Assembly (NCBI RefSeq): GCF_001611975.1
Contig: NZ_CP014525.1
Coordinates: 1,108,001-1,172,000, forward strand
DNA length: 64,000 nucleotides
Source: Haematospirillum jordaniae
GTDB taxonomy: Bacteria; Pseudomonadota; Alphaproteobacteria; Rhodospirillales; Rhodospirillaceae
Direction: 5' to 3'
Shown here in pieces: positions 18,323 to 27,839 of the stretch (within the stretch, counting starts at the first letter, position 1; the number at the start of each line of letters is the position of its first letter). The notes under the pieces were generated by a model. That model had not been told where the DNA came from. It saw only the letters and a list, made by a program, of their open reading frames with translations, and searched no databases. The position numbers and the translations under genes are program-made.

Positions 18323-19177
18323 ATGAGCGTCCAGGCTGATACCAAGCGTTTGACTCCCCACGCTGTCATGGCCCGCAAGGGTGGAACTCCCTTGGTGTGC
18401 CTGACAGCGTATACGGCCCCGATGGCCCGATACCTAGACACCCATGTCGATGTTTTGCTGGTCGGCGATTCTGTGGGCATGGTCCTGTATGGCATGGAAA
18501 CCACCTTGCCGGTCTCGCTCGATATCATGATTGCCCATGGCCGCGCTGTTGCCGGTGCGGTACGCCGTGCCTGCGTGGTTGTGGACCTGCCCTTTGGAAC
18601 CTATCAGGAAAGCCCGGAGCAGGCTTTCCGGACTGCGGCGCGGGTTCTGGCCGAGACCGGTGCGGCTGCTGTCAAGCTGGAGGGCGGGACCGAAATGGCG
18701 CCGACTATCCGTTTCTTGGTTCAACGGGGCATTCCGGTAATGGGGCACGTCGGGCTGACGCCGCAGTCCTGCAACACGCTGGGTGGCTTTCGCGCCCGGG
18801 GGCGTACCGGGGAAGAGGCTCGGCAGATCCAGGATGATGCCCTTGCCGTTGCTGAAGCCGGGGCATTTTCTGTGGTGCTGGAGGCTGCTGTGGAACCACT
18901 GGCACGGACTATTGCAGGCCAAGTTCCGATTCCTGTGATTGGCATCGGGGCTTCGGTGGCCTGTGATGGCCAGATCCTAGTCACCGAAGACATGCTGGGG
19001 CTTTTTGATACATTCACGCCGCGTTTTGTCCGGCGTTATGCCGAGCTTGGGACCCTGCTGTCCGATGCTGTTGCCGGGTATGCCGCCGATGTTCGGGCGC
19101 GTGTCTTCCCGGGGCCGGAACATTGCTTTGCCGTTGCCGGGAAAGCGCACGATCATGATAGCAGTGGGCAGGAATGA
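18323..19177 (+). CDS. panB: 3-methyl-2-oxobutanoate hydroxymethyltransferase
   Basis: PanB makes ketopantoate from ketoisovalerate and methylene-tetrahydrofolate, the first step to pantothenate and CoA. Visible family segments are LTAYTAPMAR, VLLVGDSVGMVLYGMETTLP, VKLEGG, GIPVMGHVGLTPQ and GIGASVACDGQILV. The start is the ATG at 18323, with GGAGG ahead of it; nine codons of open frame upstream are ignored. It overlaps panC by four bases. Confidence 0.96.
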   Translation: MSVQADTKRLTPHAVMARKGGTPLVCLTAYTAPMARYLDTHVDVLLVGDSVGMVLYGMETTLPVSLDIMIAHGRAVAGAVRRACVVVDLPFGTYQESPEQAFRTAARVLAETGAAAVKLEGGTEMAPTIRFLVQRGIPVMGHVGLTPQSCNTLGGFRARGRTGEEARQIQDDALAVAEAGAFSVVLEAAVEPLARTIAGQVPIPVIGIGASVACDGQILVTEDMLGLFDTFTPRFVRRYAELGTLLSDAVAGYAADVRARVFPGPEHCFAVAGKAHDHDSSGQE

Positions 19178-20052
19178 TAATGGACGAGACTGTTCAAGCC
19201 ATGGTGAACATTGTGCATACCGTTGCCGACCTGCGTGCACAGGTAGCCAACTGGCGGGCTGACGGGTTACGGGTGGGGCTGGTCCCGACCATGGGTGCCC
19301 TGCATGCCGGCCACATGGAACTGGTTCGGTTGGCTCGGCGCAAGGCGGACCGGGTGGTTGTTTCGATCTTTGTCAATCCAACTCAGTTTGCCCCGGGAGA
19401 GGATTTGACCCGCTATCCCCGCCAGCCCGAGCAGGATTGTGCGCGGGTTGCCGATGCCGGTGGGCACGTTGTGTTCATGCCTTCTGTTGATGACATGTAC
19501 CGCCCCGGTGCCTCCACTTTTGTCGAGGTGTCGGGCGTGTCTTCCGGCCTGTGTGGCGACCGGCGGCCCGGGCATTTTCGCGGCGTGGCCACAGTGGTGA
19601 CCAAGCTGCTGTTGCAGTGTCTGCCCGATGTTGCAGTGTTCGGAGAGAAGGATTTCCAGCAGCTGCAGGTTATCCGCCGCATGGTGACGGATCTGGACAT
19701 CCCGGTCACGATCGAAGCCGCACCGTTGGTGCGGGATGTTGATGGTCTGGCCCTGTCTTCACGCAATGCTTATCTTGGCCCGGCGGAACGCCAAACAGCG
19801 CCCCGTCTTTATGCGGTCCTGTGTGAGACAGCCCGGTCTATCCGTGAAGGTGCCGACCCGGTACAGGCCTGTGAGGTTGCAGCAGGCCAGTTGGAGCAGG
19901 CGGGCTTTGGCCCGATTGATTACCTGGATGTGCGTGATGAACGCACCTTGCAGCCCCCGGATGGGGACTCTGGTTCGTTCCTGCGTCTGTTTGCTGCAGT
20001 CTTTCTGGGAAAAACGCGCCTGATTGATACGGTGCGTGTGTGGGATATCTGA
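19174..20052 (+). CDS. panC: Pantothenate synthetase (pantoate-beta-alanine ligase)
   Basis: PanC joins pantoate and beta-alanine with ATP. The signature VPTMGALHAGHMELVR carries the HxGH-type motif. VSIFVNPTQFAPGEDLTRYP, FGEKDFQQLQVIRRMV and LALSSRNAYL are all family blocks. The start overlaps the panB stop (ATGATAATG; either ATG could be used). Its end lies 8 bp from the end of the convergent chemoreceptor gene. Confidence 0.96.
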   Translation: MIMDETVQAMVNIVHTVADLRAQVANWRADGLRVGLVPTMGALHAGHMELVRLARRKADRVVVSIFVNPTQFAPGEDLTRYPRQPEQDCARVADAGGHVVFMPSVDDMYRPGASTFVEVSGVSSGLCGDRRPGHFRGVATVVTKLLLQCLPDVAVFGEKDFQQLQVIRRMVTDLDIPVTIEAAPLVRDVDGLALSSRNAYLGPAERQTAPRLYAVLCETARSIREGADPVQACEVAAGQLEQAGFGPIDYLDVRDERTLQPPDGDSGSFLRLFAAVFLGKTRLIDTVRVWDI

Positions 20053-20059
20053 TCCGCTG

Positions 20060-22066
20060 TCAGGCTCCGCCGGTATTGTCGCTGCGTACCGATGACAGGA
20101 AGGCGGTAACCGTGCCCGACAGGGCGCGCATGTGCTCCACCAGCTCCGTGCAGTCCTGAAGAACGCGGTTGGCTGCCTCACCCGTGCTGTTGGTTGCATC
20201 GGTGACAGCCGTGATGGTGTTGCGTACTGTGCTTGTGCTGTGGGATGCCTGCTGGGTGTTGCGGGCAATTTCGTGGGTTGCGGCCCCTTGTTCCTCGATC
20301 GCTGCCGAGATAGCCGATGCGATCTCGCTCATCCGGCGGATAACGTCCGATATCGCCTGTATGGCTTTTGCGGCATCCCGGGTGGCCCCTTGGACCGAGC
20401 GGATCTGCTGGCCAATTTCGGCTGTGGCCCGTTCGGTCTGGTTGGCCAGTGTCTTGACCTCGTTAGCGACTACGGCAAACCCTTTGCCCATGTCCCCGGC
20501 CCGTGCGGCCTCGATGGTGGCATTCAGGGCCAGAAGGTTTGTTTTCTCTGATATGGCGCTGATCAGGCGCACAACCTCGCCAATGCGTTCGGTGCTGTCC
20601 AGCAGGCTGACAACCTGTTCATTGGCATGCTGGGCTTGCTCCACCGCCTGCGATGCAATGGTGGTGGAGCGGGCAACCTGCTGTCCGATTTCCCGGATGG
20701 ATGTTGACAGCTCTTCGGCGGATGAAGCCACAATTTCCACATTGGTCGCTGTTTCCAGCGTTGTTTCACGCACAACATCGGCTTGGCGTGTGGCGTCCCG
20801 TGCTGTGGCTGTCATTTCCTCTGCGGCCATGTGCATGTTGCCAGTCGCATCCGAGATGGTTTGCACAACTGTTGCCACATTGCGTTCCAAGTCATCAGCT
20901 AGGGCCAGCATGGAGGCCCGGCGCCGGGCTTCGGCTTGCTGTGCGCTGGCGGCGCGTTCCTGGTTCAGCCGCTCCACTTCCCGGGCGTTGTCACGAAAGA
21001 TCTGTACAGCAGAAGCCATGTCGCCAATTTCATCATGCCGGTCGATGCCAGGAATCTCGATGTCCTTGTTGCCTTCGGCCAGAAGGCGCATGGTCCGTGT
21101 CATGGCCTGAATAGGATTGGCGATGCTGCGCCCAATCATGAACGAGGCCCCGATGCCAACGACAAGGCTTGCCAAGGTCAGGCCGGTGACAAAGACACTG
21201 GCACCATTCAGGCTGTTTGTAATCGAAGCCTGCGTATCCTCCTGGATACGTTTTTCTTCCTGCAGGGACAGCTCCTTGATCCGTTCGGTGGTGGAGGTGA
21301 TGGCCTCCCCGATTGTGTGGAGCTGCTCTTCCAGAACCAGAAGCTCGCTGACCACGCCGGACAGCTCGTTCAGGCTGTCCTGGTATTGCTCATAGGGTTT
21401 ATTCGCTGCGGTTCGTGCCTCGGGAATGGCGGCCATGACCTCCTCGATCACGAACAGCTGTTCCCATGCGGTTCCAAAGCGTTCCACATTGCGTGTCAGA
21501 AGATAGTCATCCACAGCCTGCCGGGCCAGAAGGACGTGTTCGGCCATGCGGCCGGCAAGCTCGACGGTTGTGGTATCTCCGCGTCGGGCGGCGCGGGTGC
21601 GGACATCCCGGGCCTGCTGGAGAATTTGCTCGGACAGGGGGGTCAGTGTGCCGGCGATCAGTGTCACCCGCCGCAGCACCAGATCGAGGGCAGGTGTCAG
21701 AACGGTACGATAGGCTTGCAGTGTTATCGCAAGCTCATCTACGGCACCGGCTGCGGGGGTTTTCTCGGCCTGTATCCACAGCTCTGCCACCTTCTGGTCC
21801 AGGACACTGTTCTGGGACAGGATTTCGGCCCGGCCTTTCTCATCCGGATAGCGGGAGTAAGATGTGACCAAGTTGTCGAAGGCCATGATCTGGCGGTCCA
21901 GGGCCACAGCGGCAACTGCTTTGGTTGAGGCACCGGATATAATTGTAACGTGGCGCCCAACATCCTTGAACATCCACACTGATCCTGCGGCCACAACCAC
22001 AAACAGGACCAGCACAACAGCAAACCCGACCATCAGTCGGGCATGGATCTTCAGGACGGCAGGCAT
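20060..22066 (-). CDS. Methyl-accepting chemotaxis protein with long helical sensor domain
   Basis: This is a membrane chemoreceptor that signals to CheA/CheW. From the ATG at 22066, residues 9-30 form the first membrane helix. Residues about 35-285 form a long helical periplasmic region resembling a double four-helix (HBM-like) bundle. The second helix is at about 295-315, HAMP at about 315-370, and the signalling hairpin has its conserved tip EKTNLLALNATIEAARAG. No C-terminal CheR/CheB-binding pentapeptide is seen. A GTG two codons earlier is less likely because it would leave no room for the GGGGGAG ribosome site. Ligand unknown. Confidence 0.92.
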   Translation of the reverse strand: MPAVLKIHARLMVGFAVVLVLFVVVAAGSVWMFKDVGRHVTIISGASTKAVAAVALDRQIMAFDNLVTSYSRYPDEKGRAEILSQNSVLDQKVAELWIQAEKTPAAGAVDELAITLQAYRTVLTPALDLVLRRVTLIAGTLTPLSEQILQQARDVRTRAARRGDTTTVELAGRMAEHVLLARQAVDDYLLTRNVERFGTAWEQLFVIEEVMAAIPEARTAANKPYEQYQDSLNELSGVVSELLVLEEQLHTIGEAITSTTERIKELSLQEEKRIQEDTQASITNSLNGASVFVTGLTLASLVVGIGASFMIGRSIANPIQAMTRTMRLLAEGNKDIEIPGIDRHDEIGDMASAVQIFRDNAREVERLNQERAASAQQAEARRRASMLALADDLERNVATVVQTISDATGNMHMAAEEMTATARDATRQADVVRETTLETATNVEIVASSAEELSTSIREIGQQVARSTTIASQAVEQAQHANEQVVSLLDSTERIGEVVRLISAISEKTNLLALNATIEAARAGDMGKGFAVVANEVKTLANQTERATAEIGQQIRSVQGATRDAAKAIQAISDVIRRMSEIASAISAAIEEQGAATHEIARNTQQASHSTSTVRNTITAVTDATNSTGEAANRVLQDCTELVEHMRALSGTVTAFLSSVRSDNTGGA

Positions 22067-22079
22067 TCCCACTCCCCCA

Positions 22080-22107
22080 CGGCGACAGAACAGTGCCCCT
22101 GTCGCCG
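22080..22107 (-). promoter_or_regulatory. Stem-loop just upstream of the chemoreceptor ribosome site
   Basis: CGGCGACAG and CTGTCGCCG form a perfect 9-bp stem with a 10-base loop, ending about 14 bases before the chemoreceptor ATG and abutting its GGGGGAG. There is no T-run in either direction, so it is not a classical terminator. It may affect translation or protect an mRNA end after gshA. Confidence 0.45.
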
Positions 22108-22179
22108 GACATCATAGCCCGTTTGGCCGGGGCTGTCCGCTATCCGTGTCGTTCTGTGGCCAGTGTGTCGGAAATGCCA

Positions 22180-23547
22180 TCAACAGCCGCTGTCTTCAAA
22201 CATCCAGCCCAAGCCTGCCCCGGGATTCCGGGCATAATGCTCCAGCAGGCGTTCGGCCGGTGTTTGTCCGCTTTCAGCAATGGAAAGAAGGGGATCCAGG
22301 AAACCTGTCTCATCCTGTCCATTCTGGTTCATACGGTTCCGCCGCTTCAATCCACTGTGGGCGATATCCAGAACGATCCGCGCAACATCTTGCAGGGACT
22401 GCCCACAAACCCTTGCCTTCAGAGCTTGGCGCGGGACATCGGCCAGAAGACGCCGGCGGTCCTCTGCGGTCCAGGGGCGTATCAGGTCCAGGGCAGCGGT
22501 CAGGCTGTCGCTGTCATACAGCAGGCCGGTCCAGAATGCGGGCAGGGCGCACAGACGTTCCCACGGGCCAACATCCGCACCGCGCATTTCGATGTACTTT
22601 TTCAGGCGGACATCAGGAAAAGCTGTAGACATATGGTCTGCCCAGTCTGATTCCGTCGGATATTCTCCCGGCAGGGCCGGCAGGCGCCCGGCCATGAAGT
22701 CACGGAACGATTGTCCCGACGCATCAATGTATTGGCCCTTGCGATAGACAAAATACATAGGCACATCAAGCAGGTAATCAGCCCAGCGTTCAAAGCTGAA
22801 GCCGTCCTCGAACACCAGCTCCGGCATGCCGCAGCGATCGGGATCCGTGTCGGTCCATACATGCGCTCTCCAGCTCAGGAAGCCGTTGGGTTTTCCCTCG
22901 GTGAACGGGCTGTTGGCCCACAGGGCGGTGGCCAAAGGCTGCAGGGCGGTGGCAACCCGCATCTTGGCCACCATGTCGGCTTCGGAACCATGGTCCAGGT
23001 TGACTTGGACGGTGCAGGTCCTCAGCATCATGTCCAGCCCCAAGGATCCCCGTTTGGGCATATAGGCCCGCATGATGCGGTACCGCCCCTTTGGCATCCA
23101 GTGTACGTCATCCCTGCGGGCCGTTGGGTGGAATCCAAGAGCTAGCAGGCCTGCCCCTAACTCCGAGCATACGGCCCGCATCTGTTGCCGGTGCGTGCCA
23201 ATTTCCGCGCAGGTCTGGTGCAGGGTTTCCAGCTGGGCGCCCGACAGTTCCAGCTGTCCGCCCGGTTCTAGGGAAATGGAGGCCCCGTCCGTACGGGTCA
23301 TGGCAATGACATGCTCTCCCTCCCTGACCGGTTTCCATTCAAACTGTTCCAGTCCCTTCAGGATATCGCGGATTCCGCCGGGTTCATCATAGGACAGCGG
23401 GGCATGGGTATCCCGGCGGAAGGCGTGCTTTTCATGCTCGGTTCCGATCTTCCATTCCTGTGCGGGGCGGCTTCCGCTTTCCAGATAGCGTACAAGATCA
23501 TCCCGGCTCAACATGGGTGTAGGGGTGGCAGAATCAGATATGGGCAT
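22180..23547 (-). CDS. gshA: Glutamate-cysteine ligase
   Basis: GshA makes gamma-glutamylcysteine, the first step of glutathione synthesis. The 455-residue product belongs to the alphaproteobacterial/plant-type class: IGTEHEKHAF near the start, SLEPGGQLELSGA, MPKRGSLGLDMMLRTCTVQV and YIEMRGADVGPWERLCALPA are recognisable blocks. GGAG precedes the ATG. rsmE lies 59 bp upstream on the same strand, a common alphaproteobacterial pair. gloB at 33005 uses the product pathway. Confidence 0.95.
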   Translation of the reverse strand: MPISDSATPTPMLSRDDLVRYLESGSRPAQEWKIGTEHEKHAFRRDTHAPLSYDEPGGIRDILKGLEQFEWKPVREGEHVIAMTRTDGASISLEPGGQLELSGAQLETLHQTCAEIGTHRQQMRAVCSELGAGLLALGFHPTARRDDVHWMPKGRYRIMRAYMPKRGSLGLDMMLRTCTVQVNLDHGSEADMVAKMRVATALQPLATALWANSPFTEGKPNGFLSWRAHVWTDTDPDRCGMPELVFEDGFSFERWADYLLDVPMYFVYRKGQYIDASGQSFRDFMAGRLPALPGEYPTESDWADHMSTAFPDVRLKKYIEMRGADVGPWERLCALPAFWTGLLYDSDSLTAALDLIRPWTAEDRRRLLADVPRQALKARVCGQSLQDVARIVLDIAHSGLKRRNRMNQNGQDETGFLDPLLSIAESGQTPAERLLEHYARNPGAGLGWMFEDSGC

Positions 23548-23606
23548 GAAAAACAGTCTCCGGAGTCCTAGAATGTAGAGGGTACTTTATCAGTACAATC
23601 ATGATA

Positions 23607-24368
23607 TCAGTATGGTCGTATCAAGGGGTGAGACCAATCCCCGTTTATGGCTTGCCAGCAGGTCAGGCTGGCCATGGCGGCTGTTTCAGCCCGCAGGATG
23701 CGGGGGCCAAGGCTGACGGGGCGGACAAAAGGTGCTTGGTGCAGCAACTCTGTTTCCCGGGGGTCGAAGCCACCTTCGGGGCCGGTCAAAAAGGCTGCTG
23801 GCCCTGATGCCTCCCTTGCCAGGACTGTGGCAACAGGGTCCCCGCGTCCTGTTTCGTCGGCAACATACAGGGTCCGTGTGTGTTCCCATCCCGCCAGAAG
23901 CGGTTCCAGCCGTTCCGGCATACGCATGTCGGGAACTGTGCTGCGCTCGCATTGCTCGGCCGCTTCAATCGCGGTTGCCCGCAAACGCTCGACATTGACG
24001 CGCTGGCTGTTGGTGCGGCTGGTCAGGACGGGCCACAGGACCGATGCACCCAGCTCTGTTGCTTTTTGGACAATCATGTCCGTTCCGTCTTTCTTGACCG
24101 GGGCAAACAGCAGCCAGACGTCCGGGATACCGGTGTCTGGCTGTGGGCGCAGGCAGGACAGGGCGCGTAATTCCACGCGCTGACGATCAAGGTGCACAAT
24201 ATCGGCCAGCCAGTCTCCATCCTGCCCGTTGAACAGACACACCCGGTCCGCAGGGCGGGCCCGCAGGACCGACCCCAGATAACGGGCTTGTCCGGCATCA
24301 GCCAGGACAGATGCATCCTTGGCCAGACGGGCAGAAACAAACAGGCGGCACAGCACACGTGCGGACAT
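23607..24368 (-). CDS. rsmE: 16S rRNA (uracil(1498)-N(3))-methyltransferase
   Basis: RsmE methylates U1498 of 16S rRNA. The 253-residue product has an N-terminal PUA-like domain and a SPOUT methyltransferase domain with the knot motifs FLTGPEGGFDPRETELL and VSLGPRILRAETAAM. KATELGASVLWPVLTSRTNS is also typical. The ATG follows CCGGAG by 5 bases. It probably shares a transcript with gshA and is divergent from ubiA. Confidence 0.95.
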   Translation of the reverse strand: MSARVLCRLFVSARLAKDASVLADAGQARYLGSVLRARPADRVCLFNGQDGDWLADIVHLDRQRVELRALSCLRPQPDTGIPDVWLLFAPVKKDGTDMIVQKATELGASVLWPVLTSRTNSQRVNVERLRATAIEAAEQCERSTVPDMRMPERLEPLLAGWEHTRTLYVADETGRGDPVATVLAREASGPAAFLTGPEGGFDPRETELLHQAPFVRPVSLGPRILRAETAAMASLTCWQAINGDWSHPLIRPY

Positions 24369-24489
24369 GGGATCTCCGGTTGGAACAAGCGGGACATATC
24401 ATCCCGTGAAGGAAGACCATTCAGTGGCACGAACCGGGAAGATGCATCAAGCAATTGTTGTTCTGCTGTTTCATTGTTAAACAGGCACC

Positions 24490-25440
24490 ATGAGCAATGC
24501 ACGACATATGGCTGGCGATATGCCGGTCAACGGGTGGATAGACCGCGCGGTTCCGGCATCCCTGCGCCCGTTTCTGAAGCTGTTGCGGCTGGATCGTCCA
24601 GTTGGCAGCTGGCTCTTGCTGTTTCCCTGCTGGTGGTCCTTGGTTCTGGGGGCTGTCGCGGTGGATGTCCGCTTGCAGGACTGTATCCCTTCGGCGCTGC
24701 TGTTCTGGGTGGGGGCTATCCTGATGCGTGGTGCAGGGTGTGCGATCAATGATGTTCTCGACCGTGATATTGATCGCCTGGTGGATCGCACCCGCTCCCG
24801 TCCCCTAGCGTCCGGTGCTGTTTCCGTGCGGGCTGCGTTGATCCTGATCGGACTGGTCATGCTGGCTGGTCTGCTGATTCTTGTGTCCTTCAATATGGCT
24901 ACGATTCTTCTGGGCTTGGCGTCGGTACCCATGTTTCTTGCCTACCCGTTGATGAAGCGTCTGACCATGTGGCCGCAGGTATGGCTGGGCCTGACGTTCA
25001 GCTGGGGTGCACTTCTCGGGTGGACTGCAGTGACCGGTGCCCCGGGGTGGCCCATGCTTGCCCTGTATGCTGGTGCCTTCTTCTGGGTTCTGGGGTATGA
25101 CACAATCTACGCCCACCAGGACCGCGAGGAAGATCGCATGGTTGGAATCGGCTCCTCGGCGCTTGCGTTGGGGGAAAGAACAAAGCCGGCTGTTGCCGTG
25201 TTCTATGGTATGGCGCTGTTCCTTTTCACCCTGTCTGCCGCCCTTGCCGGGGTATCATGGCTGTTCTACCCTTGTCTTGTTCCGGCCCTGTGGCACGCCG
25301 CGCGTCAGGTTCACCAACTCGACATTGATGATCCGTCAGGTTGCTTGGCTGTGTTCCAGTCAAACCGGGAATTCGGGTGGCTTGTTCTGGGGGCTTGTCT
25401 TGCCGGCCATCTGTCTATCACAATTCCGGGATCAGGCTGA
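24490..25440 (+). CDS. ubiA: 4-hydroxybenzoate polyprenyltransferase
   Basis: UbiA attaches the polyprenyl chain to 4-hydroxybenzoate in ubiquinone synthesis, in the inner membrane. The product is strongly hydrophobic, with about eight helices. Its two aspartate-rich motifs are visible: NDVLDRDIDRLVDRTRSRPL (near residue 86) and YDTIYAHQDREEDRMVG (near 205). The 316-residue length is normal. Divergent from rsmE across 121 bp. Confidence 0.95.
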   Translation: MSNARHMAGDMPVNGWIDRAVPASLRPFLKLLRLDRPVGSWLLLFPCWWSLVLGAVAVDVRLQDCIPSALLFWVGAILMRGAGCAINDVLDRDIDRLVDRTRSRPLASGAVSVRAALILIGLVMLAGLLILVSFNMATILLGLASVPMFLAYPLMKRLTMWPQVWLGLTFSWGALLGWTAVTGAPGWPMLALYAGAFFWVLGYDTIYAHQDREEDRMVGIGSSALALGERTKPAVAVFYGMALFLFTLSAALAGVSWLFYPCLVPALWHAARQVHQLDIDDPSGCLAVFQSNREFGWLVLGACLAGHLSITIPGSG

Positions 25441-25741
25441 GTCACACACCGGGTCTTGCCGTTGCGGACATACGGGAACCCCCTTTGCGGTCAATGCCCC
25501 GGCCCTGCAATCTTTTACAGCACAAACAGTAAGAACAGGTGGACACGACTGTTCCCTTCCGCATGTCCACGGGGTGGTGCCGGTGTTACGATCAGGGTCT
25601 GTGGTAGGGAATTGATACTATTTCGCCTTGTCCGGATCTGTGGTCTTCTTCCGGGGATGGCGTGGGCAAACTGGCTTTGCGGGCGTTTTTTGCTTCCCGC
25701 TCCTTTTCGTGCGGGTGTCATGTCAGGACAGGAGAACAGGA
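25441..25741. promoter_or_regulatory. Intergenic region with two overlapping inverted repeats ahead of the tandem chemoreceptors
   Basis: No gene is supported here. GAACAG (25533-25538) and CTGTTC (25549-25554) form one inverted repeat; GTGGACA (25539-25545) and TGTCCAC (25564-25570) form a second that interlocks with it. They could be an operator or alternative RNA folds. I saw no clear sigma-28 type promoter. Confidence 0.3.
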
Positions 25742-27751
25742 ATGCAGGCCGATCAGGATACCAAACCCGTAGAGACGGGCGAGAATGCCCCGGTTGCTGC
25801 ATCGGCCCCCAAGAGCATGATGAGCAAGATCCTGTCGATTGCTATCGGCACGGTTATTGCGGTCTTTGTGGCGTATTCCCTGTACAGCGATTTCTATCAG
25901 CGCTCGGCCATCCGCAAGGGTATAGACGCGGATTTGCATCACATGGGCGATATTGCGGCCGAGAATATCAGCAACTGGTTGAATGCCCGCCTGCTGCTGA
26001 CCCGGTTGGCGGCCGATGGTATTGCCCGCACCGATGCCAGTCCTGCTGCTGTCAGCACCGAACTGGGCCGTGCAACGCTGATGGAAAGCTTCAATGCATC
26101 CTATCTGGGTGACATCCATGGAGTCTTTACCCAGCAGCCGCCGGCTACCGATTTGCCAGCCGGGTATGACCCGCGCAAGCGTCCTTGGTACAAACAGGCC
26201 GAGACAGAAAAGGGGCCTGTGATTACGCCCCCCTACAAATCAGCCACGACGCCGGATTTGAATATTACCATTGCTATTCCTGTTTATCAGAGCGGCTCTC
26301 TTGTGGGGGTTATTGGCAGTGACTTCCTGATTGGTGATCTTTCCCGCATGATCGGGGAAATTACCTTTGGGGGGATGGGGCGTGCGTTTCTGGTCGACAA
26401 GGCCGGCACCATCCTGATGCATCCCGATCCCGATGTGGTCACCAAGAAGATGGCTGACATTTACCCGTCCCAGACGCCCTCCATCACGCGGGAGGTGGTG
26501 ACGGCTTCTGATGGTCGTCATACGGAGCTGATGACGTTTATCCCTGTTAGCGGCCTCCCCGGGGTGGAATGGTTCTTGGTGGTCAGCGTGGACGAGGACA
26601 AGGCTTTTGCCCAGCTGGCGGACTTCCGGATTTCAGCTCTTGTTGCCGCGCTTCTCGGTGCCCTGCTGATGATTGTGATCCTGCGCCAGACGTTGAACGT
26701 GCTGGTGGCCCGCCCGGTCTTGGAAATGACCGGTGCGATGAAGGATCTGGCGTCCGGAAACTTGGAAGTGCAAATCCCCGGCGACGGGCGTGACGATGAA
26801 ATCGGCGCCATGGCCCATGCGGTTGCTGTGTTCCGCGACAACGCGCTGGAACGCCGCCGCCTGGAGGCCGAGCAGGCCGAAGCCCGCCGTGCGGCCGAAG
26901 CCCGTACCATCAAGGTCGATAAGCTGATCTCGGCCTTCAGTGGGGACATGAACACCGTGCTGGGTACGGTCACATCCGCCGCTACAGAACTGGAAGCCAC
27001 CGCCGGTGCTCTGTCGGGAACGGCTGACCGGTCCGCCCGCGATGCCACCACCGCTGCGGCCGCGACCGAAGAAGCCTCTGTCAACGTCCAGGGCGTGGCC
27101 CATGCCACCGAGGAACTGGCCGCTTCCATCAACGAAATCGCGTCCCGGGTTGAAAATTCACGCCTGATCGCCGAACGGGCCTCGGATTCCGCCCACCGGA
27201 CAAACCAGACCGTGCAGTCCCTGGTCGAGGCCACCCAGAAGATCAGCCAGATTGTCAACCTGATCAACGACATCGCCAGCCAGACCAACCTGCTGGCGCT
27301 GAACGCCACCATCGAAGCCGCCCGCGCCGGTGAAGCCGGAAAAGGCTTTGCCGTGGTCGCCAACGAAGTGAAAAGTCTGGCCGGGCAAACCAGCCGGGCG
27401 ACCGATGAAATCGGGTCCCAGATTCAAGCTATCCAGACCGTTTCCGATCATGTGGCCACCGCCATTGCCGATATCGCTAAGGTGATCGAGGAAATCAACA
27501 ACATCACCGGCGATATTTCCACCGCCATCGACCAGCAGGGCGCCGCAACCCGCGAAATCGCCCGCAACGTCGCCGAAGCCGCGGCCGGCACCAACGAAGT
27601 CTCTCAAAGCGTCATCAACGTCACAAACGGGGCCCGCGAAACCGGAGACAACGCCAGCCAGGTCCTTGCCGCCGCCGGTGAACTCTCAAGGCAATCCGAA
27701 ATGCTCAAAAACCGCGTCGACGAATTCTTCCACAGCATACGAAGCGTGTAA
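25742..27751 (+). CDS. Methyl-accepting chemotaxis protein, dCache type (copy 1)
   Basis: This chemoreceptor has a first membrane helix (about 29-48), a periplasmic double-Cache domain (about 52-290) and a second helix (about 297-315). HAMP (about 315-370) and a signalling domain follow, with tip SQTNLLALNATIEAARAG. The outer Cache pocket contains DPRKRPWYKQA and PPYKSATTPD, in the region where amino-acid or amine sensing dCache proteins keep their ligand residues; the ligand itself is not predictable with confidence. The start is the ATG at 25742 behind AGGAG. From codon 199 to the end it is nearly identical at DNA level to the next gene. No C-terminal pentapeptide. Confidence 0.95.
   Translation: MQADQDTKPVETGENAPVAASAPKSMMSKILSIAIGTVIAVFVAYSLYSDFYQRSAIRKGIDADLHHMGDIAAENISNWLNARLLLTRLAADGIARTDASPAAVSTELGRATLMESFNASYLGDIHGVFTQQPPATDLPAGYDPRKRPWYKQAETEKGPVITPPYKSATTPDLNITIAIPVYQSGSLVGVIGSDFLIGDLSRMIGEITFGGMGRAFLVDKAGTILMHPDPDVVTKKMADIYPSQTPSITREVVTASDGRHTELMTFIPVSGLPGVEWFLVVSVDEDKAFAQLADFRISALVAALLGALLMIVILRQTLNVLVARPVLEMTGAMKDLASGNLEVQIPGDGRDDEIGAMAHAVAVFRDNALERRRLEAEQAEARRAAEARTIKVDKLISAFSGDMNTVLGTVTSAATELEATAGALSGTADRSARDATTAAAATEEASVNVQGVAHATEELAASINEIASRVENSRLIAERASDSAHRTNQTVQSLVEATQKISQIVNLINDIASQTNLLALNATIEAARAGEAGKGFAVVANEVKSLAGQTSRATDEIGSQIQAIQTVSDHVATAIADIAKVIEEINNITGDISTAIDQQGAATREIARNVAEAAAGTNEVSQSVINVTNGARETGDNASQVLAAAGELSRQSEMLKNRVDEFFHSIRSV
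26336..27751 (+). repeat. Long direct repeat, copy 1 (1416 bp; partner at 28431)
   Basis: This stretch and 28431-29846 lie at a constant offset of 2095 bp. The only differences I see are T/C at 27667, G/A at 27691 and A/G at the last base of the stop codon, all silent. The repeat covers the membrane-proximal part of the sensor, TM2, HAMP and the whole signalling domain. Confidence 0.93.
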
Positions 27752-27839
27752 GGTCAGCTCAGCAATGTCTTGCTTGTAAATTTGCACCGTACATGCGCCT
27801 GACGCTGGGAGGCAGTGTTTTTAGGGGGAGCCACAGGTC

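Noticed and set aside
26518..27363. A 281-codon open frame antisense to the first chemoreceptor, with an identical one at 28613-29458.
   Set aside because: It is a by-product of GC-rich coding sequence on the other strand. It is duplicated only because the sense gene is, and its translation has the biased Ser/Ala/Arg content of a shadow frame.
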